Part shown: positions 27,033 through 37,799 of the stretch, in pieces
How positions within the stretch are numbered: position 1 is the stretch's first letter
How the letters are laid out: each line of letters begins with the position of its first letter
Assembly (NCBI GenBank): GCA_028283725.1
Contig: JAPWKC010000002.1
Span: 131,501-195,500 of the forward strand
Direction of reading: 5' to 3'
Source of the DNA: Neorhizobium sp.
GTDB taxonomy: Bacteria; Pseudomonadota; Alphaproteobacteria; Rhizobiales; Rhizobiaceae
DNA length: 64,000 nt
The notes under the pieces: model-generated
Told to the model about the DNA's origin: nothing
The model's input: only the letters and a program-made list of their open reading frames with translations
The model's database searches: none
Position numbers and translations under genes: made by a program

Positions 27033-28568
27033 ATGAGCCAGGAACCCCTGGATATTTTCGTCATCGGCGGCGGGATAAACGGCTGCGGCATTGCGCGAGA
27101 CGCGGTGGGCCGCGGTTATTCGGTTGCGCTTGCGGAAATGAACGACTTTGCCTCCGGCACGTCGTCGGGCGCAACCAAGCTCATCCATGGCGGCCTGCGC
27201 TACCTCGAGCACTATGAATTTCGTCTCGTACGCGAGAGCCTGATGGAGCGCGAGATATTATGGGCCATGGCGCCGCATATCATCTGGCCGCTGCGCTTCG
27301 TTCTGCCCTATCACAAGGGTGGCATCCGTCCGGCCTGGATGATCAGGATTGGCCTTTTCCTCTACGACCATCTGGGGGGGCGCAAGCTTTTGCCGCCGAC
27401 GGCGGTTCTCGACATGCATAAGGATCAGGCCGCAAAGCCGCTGAAGCCGATCTTTTCCAAAGCCTTCGAATATTCCGACGGCTGGGTGGACGATGCCCGC
27501 ATGGTGGTGCTGAATGCCCGCGATGCGGCCGACCGCGGCGCAAAAATCCTGCCGCGCACCAAGGTGGTCTCGGCGCGCCGAGAAGGCGGCTTCTGGGCGA
27601 TCGAAACGGTCGGCACGCTGTCCGGCGAACGCCAGACCCACCGCGCCCGGATGCTGGTCAATGCCGCCGGCCCCTGGGTCGATGCGGTGATCCGCGCGGC
27701 GCTCGGCCAGAACGAGGCCCGGCATGTCCGCCTCGTGCAGGGCAGCCATATCGTGGTGAAGAAGAAATTCGACGGCCCGCGCGCCTATTTCTTCCAGAAC
27801 CCCGACAACCGCATCATTTTCGCCATTCCCTACGAGGGCGATTATACGCTGATCGGCACGACCGACCGCGACTTCAAGGAGGATCCGGGCGCAATCCGCA
27901 TCTCCGAGGAAGAGACCGATTATCTCTGCAAGGCGGCGTCCGAATATTTCCGTGAGCCCGTGACGCGCAGCGATATCGTCTGGACCTATTCGGCCGTGCG
28001 CCCGCTCTTCGATGACGGCGCTTCGAAAGCGCAGGAGGCGACGCGCGACTATGTGCTGAAGCTTGAGGGCCTGGGCGACAAGGACAGCGCCGGTGACGCA
28101 CCGCTTCTCAACGTTTTCGGCGGCAAGCTCACCACCTATCGCCGGCTTTCCGAGCATGCGCTTGAAAAGATTGCCGAGGCGATCGGTGCCAAGGGTGCGC
28201 CCTGGACGGCGAAGAGCCATCTGCCCGGCGGCGACTTTGCCGTGACGGGCTACGAGGCCGAAGTCGCACGGCTGAAGGGCCGCTACGACTTCATGTCCGA
28301 CCGGCACGCGCGCAGGCTGGTGCGCCGCTATGGCACGAAGACCTGGACGCTGCTCGGTGCGGCCAAGACGCAGGCCGATCTCGGCCAGCATTTCGGCGCA
28401 GACCTCTACGAGGCCGAGGTCCGTTATCTGATCGATCACGAATGGGCCATGACCCACGACGACGTTCTCTGGAGAAGAACGAAGGACGGGCTGAGGCTTA
28501 CCGACGAGGAAAAAAGGCAATTGGAGGAGTACATTGCCGCGATACCTGCCAGGATAATGGCCGGCTAA
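27033..28568 (+). CDS. glpD: Aerobic glycerol-3-phosphate dehydrogenase
   Basis: FAD enzyme of 511 residues on the inner membrane that oxidises glycerol 3-phosphate to dihydroxyacetone phosphate and feeds ubiquinone. The FAD motif VIGGGINGCGIARD is at the N-terminus; the family stretch ASGTSSGATKLIHGGLRYLE follows near residue 45. The C-terminal domain is full length. The GCAGGAGCAGG ribosome site is strong. It is the first gene of the glycerol operon; glpS begins 39 bases after its stop. No glycerol kinase gene is in the window. Confidence 0.96.
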   Translation: MSQEPLDIFVIGGGINGCGIARDAVGRGYSVALAEMNDFASGTSSGATKLIHGGLRYLEHYEFRLVRESLMEREILWAMAPHIIWPLRFVLPYHKGGIRPAWMIRIGLFLYDHLGGRKLLPPTAVLDMHKDQAAKPLKPIFSKAFEYSDGWVDDARMVVLNARDAADRGAKILPRTKVVSARREGGFWAIETVGTLSGERQTHRARMLVNAAGPWVDAVIRAALGQNEARHVRLVQGSHIVVKKKFDGPRAYFFQNPDNRIIFAIPYEGDYTLIGTTDRDFKEDPGAIRISEEETDYLCKAASEYFREPVTRSDIVWTYSAVRPLFDDGASKAQEATRDYVLKLEGLGDKDSAGDAPLLNVFGGKLTTYRRLSEHALEKIAEAIGAKGAPWTAKSHLPGGDFAVTGYEAEVARLKGRYDFMSDRHARRLVRRYGTKTWTLLGAAKTQADLGQHFGADLYEAEVRYLIDHEWAMTHDDVLWRRTKDGLRLTDEEKRQLEEYIAAIPARIMAG

Positions 28569-28607
28569 ACGGCATGTGTTCCCGCTGTGAGGAGGCAGGG
28601 GAACCGG

Positions 28608-29681
28608 ATGCTGGAATTGCGAAAAGCCGCAAAAATGGTCGCGGGCGAATACCATATTCGCCCCGTCGATCTTGCGTTTGAACGCGGCTCTCTCAACGTG
28701 CTGCTCGGCCCGACCCTGTCGGGCAAGACGTCGCTGATGCGGCTGATGGCCGGCCTTGACCGGCCGACAGAAGGATCCGTGTATTTCGACGGCGCCGATG
28801 TGACCGGGCTTGCGGTGCAGAAGCGCAATGTCGCAATGGTCTACCAGCAGTTCATCAACTACCCGCTTCTCACCGTCTACGAAAACATCGCCTCGCCGAT
28901 GCGCATCGCCGGGCGCGACAGGGCCACGATCGACCGCGAAGTGAGAAAGGCCGCCGAACTGATGCGGCTGACACCCTATCTCGCCCGGACCCCGCTCAAT
29001 CTCTCCGGTGGCCAGCAACAGCGTACGGCGCTGGCGCGGGCACTCGTCAAGAATGCCAGCCTCGTCCTGATGGACGAGCCACTTGCCAATCTCGACTATA
29101 AGCTGAGAGAGGAACTGCGCGAGGAACTGCCGAAAATCTTTGCGCAATCCGGCGCGATCTTCGTCTATGCGACCACCGAACCCTCCGAAGCCCTGCTTCT
29201 CGGCGGCAATACTGCGACGCTTTCGCAGGGTCGTATCACCCAGTTCGGCCCGACGATCGACGTTTACCGCCATCCACGCGATATGGTGACGGCGAAAACC
29301 TTTGCGGATCCGCCGCTCAACACGCTCGCCATGATCAAGACCGGCGACACGCTGACGAATGGCGCAGTTCCCGCCATGGCCGTGCCCGCGCACCTTCGCA
29401 GCATACCGGATGGACCGGTCGCGCTTGCCTTTCATCCGCATCATCTCGGTTTTGGCGCACAGACGCCGGCCGCGGCGCGGCTGCCGGCCCGCACCCAGAT
29501 TTCCGAGATCACCGGCTCGGAAAGCTTTCTGTATCTCGATTGCGCCGGTGCGCGCTGGGTGATGCTGGCGGCCGGCATCCATGACCTCGATCCCGATACG
29601 GATGTCGACGTCTATCTCGATACAAGGCACCTGATGGCATTCGATGCCGATGGCCGCGCAATTGCGGCCGGTCCGGCGTGA
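28608..29681 (+). CDS. glpS: Glycerol ABC transporter ATPase GlpS (degenerate switch histidine)
   Basis: One of two different ATPases of the rhizobial glycerol importer, 357 residues. Walker A GPTLSGKTS (34-42), signature LSGGQ (132-136) and Walker B with catalytic Glu157 (MDEPLANLD) are intact. The switch region reads YATTEPSEA, with Thr190 where the histidine of YVTHDQxEA is expected. The C-terminal third is the MalK-like regulatory extension. The ATG with GGAGGCAGGGG upstream is preferred over a GTG seven codons earlier. Its GlpT partner has the opposite defect, so the heterodimer should have unequal sites. Confidence 0.93.
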   Translation: MLELRKAAKMVAGEYHIRPVDLAFERGSLNVLLGPTLSGKTSLMRLMAGLDRPTEGSVYFDGADVTGLAVQKRNVAMVYQQFINYPLLTVYENIASPMRIAGRDRATIDREVRKAAELMRLTPYLARTPLNLSGGQQQRTALARALVKNASLVLMDEPLANLDYKLREELREELPKIFAQSGAIFVYATTEPSEALLLGGNTATLSQGRITQFGPTIDVYRHPRDMVTAKTFADPPLNTLAMIKTGDTLTNGAVPAMAVPAHLRSIPDGPVALAFHPHHLGFGAQTPAAARLPARTQISEITGSESFLYLDCAGARWVMLAAGIHDLDPDTDVDVYLDTRHLMAFDADGRAIAAGPA

Positions 29682-29693
29682 GGGGAGAAAACC

Positions 29694-30779
<1,086 letters not shown>

Positions 30780-30781
30780 TC

Positions 30782-31648
30782 ATGGAAAAGACATGGAACA
30801 ACAAGGCCTGGTTTCTGGTCCTGCCGGTGCTGGTGCTCGTCGCCTTCTCGGCCGCCATTCCACTGATGACCGTCGTCAACTACTCGGTACAGGATACATT
30901 CGGCAATAATGCATTTTTCTGGGCCGGCACCGACTGGTTCGACCAGATCCTGCATTCCGACCGTTTCTGGGATGCGCTTCAGCGCAATCTCATCTTCTCG
31001 CTGATCATTCTCGCGCTCGAGATCCCGCTCGGCATCTTCATCGCGCTCAACATGCCGCGCAAGGGGCTCGGCGTGCCGGTCTGCCTCGTTTTGATGTCGC
31101 TGCCGCTGCTCATTCCGTGGAATGTCGTCGGCACGATCTGGCAGGTCTTCGGACGCGTCGATATCGGGCTTCTCGGCCACGCGCTGGAGGCGCTCGGCCT
31201 CGACTATAACTATGTCCGCGACCCCGTCGATGCCTGGATCACGGTCATCGTCATGGATGTCTGGCACTGGACGAGCCTTGTCGTGCTGTTATGCTATGCC
31301 GGCCTCGTTTCCATTCCGGACGCCTATTATCAGGCCGCAAAGATCGATGGCGCCTCGCGCTGGGCGGTGTTCCGCTACATCCAGCTGCCGAAGATGAAGC
31401 GAGTGCTGCTGATCGCGGTCCTCCTGCGCTTCATGGACAGTTTCATGATCTATACCGAACCCTTCGTCGTCACCGGCGGCGGCCCCGGCAATTCCACCAC
31501 CTTCCTGTCGATCGACCTCGTCAAGATGGCGGTCGGCCAGTTCGATCTCGGGCCGGCGGCTGCCATGTCGATCATCTACTTCCTGATCATCCTGCTCCTG
31601 TCGTGGATCTTCTACACGGTCATGACCAGCAGCGACGCCGACAACTGA
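30782..31648 (+). CDS. glpP: Glycerol ABC transporter permease GlpP
   Basis: Inner-membrane permease of 288 residues, MalF type without the long periplasmic loop. About six hydrophobic segments are seen. The EAA loop is DAYYQAAKIDGASRWAVFRY followed by QLPKMK near residues 180-205. It starts two bases after the glpT stop. By position and family it corresponds to GlpP of the Rhizobium leguminosarum glpSTPQUV operon. It pairs with GlpQ to form the channel. Confidence 0.93.
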   Translation: MEKTWNNKAWFLVLPVLVLVAFSAAIPLMTVVNYSVQDTFGNNAFFWAGTDWFDQILHSDRFWDALQRNLIFSLIILALEIPLGIFIALNMPRKGLGVPVCLVLMSLPLLIPWNVVGTIWQVFGRVDIGLLGHALEALGLDYNYVRDPVDAWITVIVMDVWHWTSLVVLLCYAGLVSIPDAYYQAAKIDGASRWAVFRYIQLPKMKRVLLIAVLLRFMDSFMIYTEPFVVTGGGPGNSTTFLSIDLVKMAVGQFDLGPAAAMSIIYFLIILLLSWIFYTVMTSSDADN

Positions 31649-31662
31649 GAAAGGAGAAAACC

Positions 31663-32490
31663 ATGGCCACACCTCGGAAATTCAAGCCTGCCGGCCGCTT
31701 CTCCTGGCTCGTTTCGGCGCTCTACATTCTTTTCCTGCTGCTACCCATCTACTGGCTGATCAACATGAGCTTCAAGGAGAATGCCGAGATCACCGGCACC
31801 TTCTCGCTCTACCCGCACAACCCGACGCTGCGCAATTACGGCACCATTTTCAGCGATCCGTCCTGGTATTCGGGCTATATCAACTCGATCATCTACGTGG
31901 CGATGAACACGGTGATCTCGGTCGCCGCCGCACTGCCGGCCGCCTATGCCTTCTCGCGCTACCGGTTCTTGGGCGACAAGCATCTGTTCTTCTGGCTGCT
32001 CACCAACCGCATGGCGCCACCTGCGGTTTTCGCGCTCCCCTTCTTCCAGCTCTATTCGGCTTTCGGCCTCATCGACACGCATATCGCCGTGGCACTTGCC
32101 CATTGCCTGTTCAACGTGCCGCTCGCCGTCTGGATCCTTGAAGGCTTCATCTCCGGCGTGCCGAAGGAAATCGACGAGACCGCCTATATCGACGGCTATT
32201 CCTTCCCGCGCTTCTTCGTCAAAATCTTCATGCCGCTGATCGCATCCGGCATCGGCGTCGCGGCCTTCTTCTGCTTCATGTTCTCATGGGTGGAACTGCT
32301 TCTGGCCCGCACGCTGACGACGACCGACGCCAAGCCGATCTCGGCGATCATGACACGCACCGTATCGGCCGCCGGCATGGATTGGGGCGTGCTTGCGGCA
32401 GCCGGCGTGCTCACCATCGTGCCCGGCGCGCTCGTCATCTATTTCGTCCGCAACTACATCGCCAAGGGCTTTGCCCTTGGCCGCGTCTGA
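31663..32490 (+). CDS. glpQ: Glycerol ABC transporter permease GlpQ
   Basis: Second permease of the glycerol importer, 275 residues, MalG type. The EAA loop reads EIDETAYIDGYSFPRFFVK followed by MPLIAS. The start is the ATG after AAGGAGAAAACC; the in-frame extension upstream lies inside glpP. Six membrane segments are visible. glpU follows after 16 bases. The order ATPase, ATPase, permease, permease, small protein, binding protein is the rhizobial glycerol arrangement. Confidence 0.93.
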   Translation: MATPRKFKPAGRFSWLVSALYILFLLLPIYWLINMSFKENAEITGTFSLYPHNPTLRNYGTIFSDPSWYSGYINSIIYVAMNTVISVAAALPAAYAFSRYRFLGDKHLFFWLLTNRMAPPAVFALPFFQLYSAFGLIDTHIAVALAHCLFNVPLAVWILEGFISGVPKEIDETAYIDGYSFPRFFVKIFMPLIASGIGVAAFFCFMFSWVELLLARTLTTTDAKPISAIMTRTVSAAGMDWGVLAAAGVLTIVPGALVIYFVRNYIAKGFALGRV

Positions 32491-32506
32491 GGAAGGGAGA
32501 GAAATC

Positions 32507-32788
32507 ATGACCTTTTCATGGATGGCATGGACGCTGCCGACGGCGCTCTTCTTCCTGACGATCCTGACGCTTCTCGTCGGCATGAGCATCTGGGAATATT
32601 TTTCGCCGGGCGGCGCGCCGCGCACCGGCATCCTGCGCTTCGAGACGACACGGGGGGACCGGCTGTTCATCTCGCTTCTCGGCGCAGCCTTCATTCATCT
32701 CGCATGGCTGGGGCTGATCGGACCCAACCTGTGGTGGGCTCTTGGCCTTGCAGTGGTCTACGCTATCGGCGTTTTCCGCTTCGTGTGA
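32507..32788 (+). CDS. glpU: Small membrane protein GlpU (DUF2160-type)
   Basis: A 93-residue inner-membrane protein with three hydrophobic segments (about 8-27, 48-68 and 72-92). The start follows GGAAGGGAGAGAAATC; a longer in-frame reading upstream is inside glpQ and discarded. It always accompanies glycerol ABC transporters of this type and was named glpU in Rhizobium, but its job in transport is not established to my knowledge. A stabilising role for the GlpPQ channel is plausible inference. Confidence 0.88.
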   Translation: MTFSWMAWTLPTALFFLTILTLLVGMSIWEYFSPGGAPRTGILRFETTRGDRLFISLLGAAFIHLAWLGLIGPNLWWALGLAVVYAIGVFRFV

Positions 32789-32857
32789 GGCGAGCAGACC
32801 GGAGCCTCGGGAGGGGCGCCGTAGTGACATTTGCAATCGCAACTCTGGGAGGACATT

Positions 32858-34588
32858 ATGCGACGGCATCTTTTGACAACGACGGCAGGCATGCTGCTGG
32901 CCCTGGCGGGAACCGCCACCGCCGGCATGGACGATGCAAAGACCTTTCTCGACAAGGAGATCGGCGAGCTTTCGACGCTTCCGCGCGCCGATCAGGAAAA
33001 GGAAATGCAATGGTTCGTCGATGCGGCAAAGCCCTTTGCCGGCATGGATATCAAGGTGGTCTCCGAAACCCTGACCACCCATGAATATGAATCGAAGGTT
33101 CTCGCACCTGCCTTCACGGCCATTACCGGCATCAAGATCACCCACGACCTGATCGGCGAAGGTGACGTGGTGGAAAAACTGCAGACGCAGATGCAGTCCG
33201 GCGAAAACATCTACGACGCCTATGTCAACGATTCGGACCTGATCGGCACCCATTGGCGCTACCAGCAGGCCCGCCCGTTGACCGACTGGATGGAGAAGGA
33301 CGGCAAGGACGTGACCAATCCCGGTCTCGACCTGAAGGATTTCATCGGGACCTCCTTCACCACCGCGCCGGACAAGAAACTCTACCAGCTGCCCGACCAG
33401 CAATTCGCGAACCTCTACTGGTTCCGTTACGACTGGTTCAATGACGCCAAGAACAAGGCCGATTTCAAGGCCAAATACGGCTACGATCTCGGCGTGCCGG
33501 TCAACTGGTCGGCCTATGAGGATATCGCCGAATTCTTCACCGGCCGCGAGATCGGCGGCAAGAAGGTGTTCGGCCATATGGACTATGGCAAGAAGGACCC
33601 GTCGCTCGGCTGGCGCTTCACCGATGCGTGGCTTTCCATGGCTGGCAACGGCGACAAGGGCCTGCCGAACGGCTTGCCGGTCGATGAATGGGGCATCAAG
33701 GTCGACGAGAAGTCGCGGCCGGTCGGCTCCTGCGTTGCCCGTGGCGGCGATACAAACGGCCCGGCCTCGGTCTATGCGATCCAGAAATATCTCGACTGGA
33801 TCAAGGCCTATGCGCCGCCGGCAGCCCAGGGCATGAACTTTTCCGAATCCGGCCCAGTACCGGCGCAGGGCGAAGTCGCGCAGCAGATCTTCTGGTACAC
33901 GGCGTTTACCGCCGATGCGGTCAAGAAGGGTCTGCCCGTCGTCAACGAGGATGGCACGCCGAAATGGCGCATGGCGCCTTCCCCGCACGGCGTCTACTGG
34001 AAGGACGGCATGAAGCTCGGCTATCAGGATGTCGGCTCCTGGACGCTGATGAAATCGACCCCGGAAAAACGCGCCAAGGCCGCATGGCTTTACGCGCAGT
34101 TCGTCACCTCGAAAACGGTGGACGTGAAGAAGAGCCATGTGGGCCTCACCTTCATCCGCGAATCGACCATCCGCGACAAGAGCTTCACAGAACGCGCACC
34201 GAAGCTTGGCGGTCTCGTCGAGTTCTATCGCTCGCCGGCCCGCATCCAGTGGTCGCCGACCGGCACCAACGTGCCTGACTATCCGAAGCTGGCACAGCTC
34301 TGGTGGCAGGCCGTGGGTGACGCCTCGTCCGGTGCCAAGACCGCCCAGGCGGCGATGGATTCGCTTTGTGCCGAGCAGGAGAAGGTGATGCAGCGTCTCG
34401 AACGCGCCAAGGTTCAGGGCGATATCGGGCCGAAGCTGGCCGAGGAGCATGACCTTGCCTACTGGAACAAGGACGCCGTCTCCAAGGGGCATCTCGCCCC
34501 GCAGCTGAAGGTCGCAAACGAGAAGGAAAAGCCCGTGACCGTCAATTACGACGATCTGGTCAAGAGCTGGGCCGACGCCAAGAAGTAA
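32858..34588 (+). CDS. glpV: Periplasmic glycerol-binding protein GlpV
   Basis: Extracellular solute-binding protein, 576 residues, unusually large for its class but normal for GlpV. The signal peptide begins MRRHLLTTTAGMLLALAG and cleaves near TATAG. The start has GGGAGGACATT directly upstream; an earlier in-frame codon adds only nine residues without a ribosome site. The body is a family 1-like binding fold with aromatic-rich patches. It is the last gene of the operon, preceded by a 69-base gap and followed by a hairpin, an arrangement that allows separate control of binding-protein amounts. Confidence 0.93.
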   Translation: MRRHLLTTTAGMLLALAGTATAGMDDAKTFLDKEIGELSTLPRADQEKEMQWFVDAAKPFAGMDIKVVSETLTTHEYESKVLAPAFTAITGIKITHDLIGEGDVVEKLQTQMQSGENIYDAYVNDSDLIGTHWRYQQARPLTDWMEKDGKDVTNPGLDLKDFIGTSFTTAPDKKLYQLPDQQFANLYWFRYDWFNDAKNKADFKAKYGYDLGVPVNWSAYEDIAEFFTGREIGGKKVFGHMDYGKKDPSLGWRFTDAWLSMAGNGDKGLPNGLPVDEWGIKVDEKSRPVGSCVARGGDTNGPASVYAIQKYLDWIKAYAPPAAQGMNFSESGPVPAQGEVAQQIFWYTAFTADAVKKGLPVVNEDGTPKWRMAPSPHGVYWKDGMKLGYQDVGSWTLMKSTPEKRAKAAWLYAQFVTSKTVDVKKSHVGLTFIRESTIRDKSFTERAPKLGGLVEFYRSPARIQWSPTGTNVPDYPKLAQLWWQAVGDASSGAKTAQAAMDSLCAEQEKVMQRLERAKVQGDIGPKLAEEHDLAYWNKDAVSKGHLAPQLKVANEKEKPVTVNYDDLVKSWADAKK

Positions 34589-34636
34589 TGGCTGAGGTGC
34601 GCGCGGGCGTCATGCGGCGTCCGGGCAATCCAGGGG

Positions 34637-34665
34637 CCCTTCCCGACCCTCATCGTCGGGAAGGG
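34637..34665 (+). terminator. Hairpin at the end of the glp operon
   Basis: CCCTTCCCGA pairs perfectly with TCGGGAAGGG over a 9-base loop, about 50 bases after glpV. No T run follows, so the terminator call is moderate. Confidence 0.55.
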
Positions 34666-34737
34666 TACCAGACATGATAACAGACCTGATATGATCGACC
34701 GGCAGGCAGTCCATGCGGGGATGGTTAGCGGTCATAA

Positions 34738-35208
34738 CTATGCAGGGACGGCGATCGGCGCGCGACTGTCATGGGATCGCGCCGCAACCGAAAGCGCCTC
34801 GTGCAACTGGCAGATCGCGTCCAGCTGGTCGCTTCCGATATCGCCGAGAACCTCGTCGCGCAGTCGCTCCAGAATTCGCTCGGCGCGTGCACCCATTTCC
34901 TCACCCGCGTCCGTCAACCAGACCGTATTGGCACGGCGGTCGCTTTCGTCGGGCCGGCGCTCGATAAGATCGGCGGCACTCAATTCGTCCAGAAGCCGCA
35001 CGAGTGCGTTACTGGTGTGGCCGATCGCATCGGCCAGCTGAACCTGCCGTACGCCGCCACCAAGCCGGCCGACCCAGATCAGCACATCGGCGCGCGCGGC
35101 AGAAATGCCTTCGGCCATCATCGCCCGTTCGGCCAGACGGCGCCAGAGACCCGCGGCCTGCAACAGACTTGCCGTCACCTTGCGTTTTCGCGCCCGCTGC
35201 TCGCTCAT
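34738..35208 (-). CDS. MarR-family transcriptional regulator
   Basis: Winged-helix repressor, 156 residues. The recognition region QVQLADAIGHTSNALVRLLD lies near residues 55-75 and the wing contains RRPDESDRRANTVWLTDAG, both MarR hallmarks. It is divergent from the FUSC/DUF1656/HlyD efflux genes across 303 bases with a palindromic candidate operator. The expected ligand is an aromatic acid that releases the repressor and turns on efflux; this is inference from position. Confidence 0.9.
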   Translation of the reverse strand: MSEQRARKRKVTASLLQAAGLWRRLAERAMMAEGISAARADVLIWVGRLGGGVRQVQLADAIGHTSNALVRLLDELSAADLIERRPDESDRRANTVWLTDAGEEMGARAERILERLRDEVLGDIGSDQLDAICQLHEALSVAARSHDSRAPIAVPA

Positions 35209-35511
35209 CAGGCACCTCCGTCAATCGGCCGTTGCGACAATCTGCCCACGATCACCAGTCCGTGCAGCCGCCTTATAGGGCATTTGATGACTTGTGGATA
35301 GTACGCATACGAACTATATGATTGCGATAGAGCAAGCCACGATGACTGCGCCGCACACGCCTCCTGACGCCGAGGTGAAGGACGGTCACGTTCCAGGCTC
35401 GGCCTGATGCAGATCCTCGCCGACACGCAGATGCGTTTTCGACCTCGCCTTTGCCATCATGCGGACACGAAGACAGGGTCACCAGAAATCTGGTGGTATT
35501 GTGTAAGAACC
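35209..35511. other. Divergent promoter region of the MarR and efflux genes
   Basis: No gene is supported in these 303 bases. The notable content is the 20-bp imperfect palindrome at 35298-35317. Other sequence shows nothing recognisable. Confidence 0.5.
35298..35317. promoter_or_regulatory. Candidate MarR operator
   Basis: ATAGTACGCATACGAACTAT matches its own reverse complement at 16 of 20 positions, with ATAGT/ACTAT and CG/CG arms. It lies 90 bases upstream of the MarR gene start, in the middle of the divergent region, as expected of a MarR site controlling both sides. Confidence 0.45.
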
Positions 35512-37590
35512 ATGGCAATGATTTCGCAAATTCTGAACCCCAGCAAGGACGACGTGATCTTCTCGGTGAAGACCTTCGCGGCGGCTGTCCTGGCTCTCTT
35601 GATCTGTTACACCTTCGATCTGGAAGGCCCGCAATGGGCCTTTACCAGCGTCTATATCATTGCCAATCCACTGGCCGGCGCGAGCGGATCGAAGGCGCTC
35701 TACCGATTGATCGGCACAGCCGTCGGCGGCGCTGCGACCGTCACCTTCGTGCCCAACCTCGTCAATTCGCCCGAGATTCTGTCGGCGGCAATCGCGCTGT
35801 GGATCGGCACCTGCCTGTCGCTCAGCCTGCTTGATCGCTCGCCGCGCAGCTACGCCTTCATGCTGGCCGGCTATACGGCAGCGCTCACCAGCTTTCCGGT
35901 CGTCGATGCGCCGTCCACGGCCTTTGAATACGCCACCGCCCGCACGCTGGAGATTGGTGTCGCAATCGTCTGCACGCTTCTGTTCAATACCGCCTTCTTC
36001 CCCAAATCGGCCAATGCCGTTCTCGGCAAGCGCGTCGAAGGCTGGCTTTCGGACATTTGCAAGCTGGCGGGCGACGTGCTGCGCGCCGATGGGGCGCAAG
36101 GAACAGTCACCTCACTGTCGCGCAAACTTGCGGCAGAGGCGGCCGATATCCGCCTGTTTACCACCCATGCCTTCTACGATACGGCAGAGGCGCGCCGCAC
36201 CGCCGTCCTGTCGCGTGAACTGCAGCGCATGATGGTGGCCCTGCTGCCCGTCGTCTCGGGGCTCGAAGACGTCCTTGCGGCCTTCCGCAACAGCCGGGGC
36301 GGCATTCCGGACGAAATCCGCACGATCCTCAACGACGTCACGGCCTGGATGAATACCCGTACGGCGCTTTCAGAAGAGGATCGCGACATCATGTGGCGGC
36401 GGCTGGACGGCATTGCCCAGCACGGCAGCGAAGACGGGACGTGGGTTGGCATCCTGTCCCGCAATCTCGCCACGCGCCTGCAGGATCTGATCCAGACCTG
36501 GAGCGACTGCATAGACCTCAAAAACGGCGTCGAGCCACGGCGCACCCGCTCGCGCCTGCTTACCCGCCTCGGCCTGACGTCAGCCGTCCAACGCCCTTCC
36601 CACCGCGACTACACGATGATCCTGTTTTCGGGTGTCATCGCCGCTTTGACGACTGCCCTCGGCTGCTTCATCTGGATCGTCACCGGCTGGGCTTCAGGCG
36701 CCGGCATGGTGCTGATGGGCGCTATCATGATGTGCTTCTTCGCCGCCATGGATAACGCAAAGCCGGTCATCTGGACGTTCATGATGGCCAGCACGTTTAC
36801 CGCGGTGATCGCCTTCGTGATCCAGTATGCGATCATGCCGATGACCGACAGTTTCGCCGTGATGATGGCCGTGCTTGCGATCGTCTGTATCCCGGTCGGG
36901 CTTCTGGCCGCACGGCCCCAGACCTTTCTGCTCGGCATGTCGATCGGCACCAGCCTGCCCAACATGCTCGGCTTGCCGGCTCGCCCCACCTATGATGCGG
37001 CAAACACGATCAATTCCAGCGCAGCCATGGTCTCCGGCATGGCGCTCGCGCTCGTCGTCACGATCCTGATCAAGACGCTCAGCACCGAATGGAGCGCCCG
37101 ACGGCTTCTGCATGCGGGATGGGCCGATATCCGCGCCGTGGCGCGGGCCGATGCCGCCAGCGATTTCACGCCGCTCCTGCACAAGATGCTGGACCGCCTG
37201 GCGCTGCTGGCGCCGCGGATCAATGCTCTGCCCAAGGGCGCCATGATCGCCGGCGAGGACATGATCAAGGACATGCGGATGGGCTTCAACGTGATCGAGC
37301 TGCAACGTGGCCTGGAAGGGCTCGCGCCGCGTGAAAAAAACGTCGTTCGCGCCGTCCTGGATGGCATGGCCGGCTACTATGATGAGAAACTGCGTCACAC
37401 CGGACCGGTGGCGCCGCCCAAACACCTTCAGGAGGCCCTCGACGCGTGCCTCGATGAACTGATCCATCACCGCTCGGCCGAAACGAATGGTCTTTCGCGC
37501 GCCTGTGCGGCCATTCGCTACAGCATGTTTCCCACCGCCGACGACTTTCAGCCGACGCCGACGCAGCAACTTCAGGAGCGCGCGGCATGA
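35512..37590 (+). CDS. FUSC-family aromatic acid exporter subunit (AaeB-like)
   Basis: Inner-membrane efflux protein, 692 residues. Two sets of hydrophobic segments (about 15-170 and 390-540) are separated by a large soluble domain, the FUSC/AaeB layout. It probably exports aromatic carboxylic acids (p-hydroxybenzoate-like) together with the HlyD-type protein encoded downstream. The ATG is chosen at MAMISQ; no convincing ribosome site is seen and a second ATG two codons on is equally possible. Its stop overlaps the next start (ATGA). Confidence 0.9.
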   Translation: MAMISQILNPSKDDVIFSVKTFAAAVLALLICYTFDLEGPQWAFTSVYIIANPLAGASGSKALYRLIGTAVGGAATVTFVPNLVNSPEILSAAIALWIGTCLSLSLLDRSPRSYAFMLAGYTAALTSFPVVDAPSTAFEYATARTLEIGVAIVCTLLFNTAFFPKSANAVLGKRVEGWLSDICKLAGDVLRADGAQGTVTSLSRKLAAEAADIRLFTTHAFYDTAEARRTAVLSRELQRMMVALLPVVSGLEDVLAAFRNSRGGIPDEIRTILNDVTAWMNTRTALSEEDRDIMWRRLDGIAQHGSEDGTWVGILSRNLATRLQDLIQTWSDCIDLKNGVEPRRTRSRLLTRLGLTSAVQRPSHRDYTMILFSGVIAALTTALGCFIWIVTGWASGAGMVLMGAIMMCFFAAMDNAKPVIWTFMMASTFTAVIAFVIQYAIMPMTDSFAVMMAVLAIVCIPVGLLAARPQTFLLGMSIGTSLPNMLGLPARPTYDAANTINSSAAMVSGMALALVVTILIKTLSTEWSARRLLHAGWADIRAVARADAASDFTPLLHKMLDRLALLAPRINALPKGAMIAGEDMIKDMRMGFNVIELQRGLEGLAPREKNVVRAVLDGMAGYYDEKLRHTGPVAPPKHLQEALDACLDELIHHRSAETNGLSRACAAIRYSMFPTADDFQPTPTQQLQERAA

Positions 37591-37799
37591 AGCCCGAACT
37601 CGATATCTATGGTGTATTCGTTCCAACCCTTGCCGGTCTGGCTCTGGTTGCCTTTCTCATCAATAACATGATGCGCAAGGTACTTGACCGTATCGGCTTT
37701 TATTCCCTCGTCTGGCATCGGCCGCTATTCGATATTGCCATGCTCGTCTGCATTCTGGCGGGCGCGGTGTTTGCGGCCGACAAGGTAACACTCCAATGA
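37587..37799 (+). CDS. DUF1656 small membrane protein (AaeX-like)
   Basis: A 70-residue membrane protein with two hydrophobic segments (about 9-27 and 45-63). It overlaps both neighbours by 4 bases, so the three efflux genes are tightly coupled. DUF1656/AaeX proteins accompany FUSC and HlyD proteins in aromatic acid exporters; their exact role is unknown. The conserved PELDIYGVFVP start is typical of the family. Confidence 0.88.
   Translation: MKPELDIYGVFVPTLAGLALVAFLINNMMRKVLDRIGFYSLVWHRPLFDIAMLVCILAGAVFAADKVTLQ

Noticed and set aside
32516..34492. 658-codon minus-strand frame
   Set aside because: Opposite glpU and glpV; no family resemblance.
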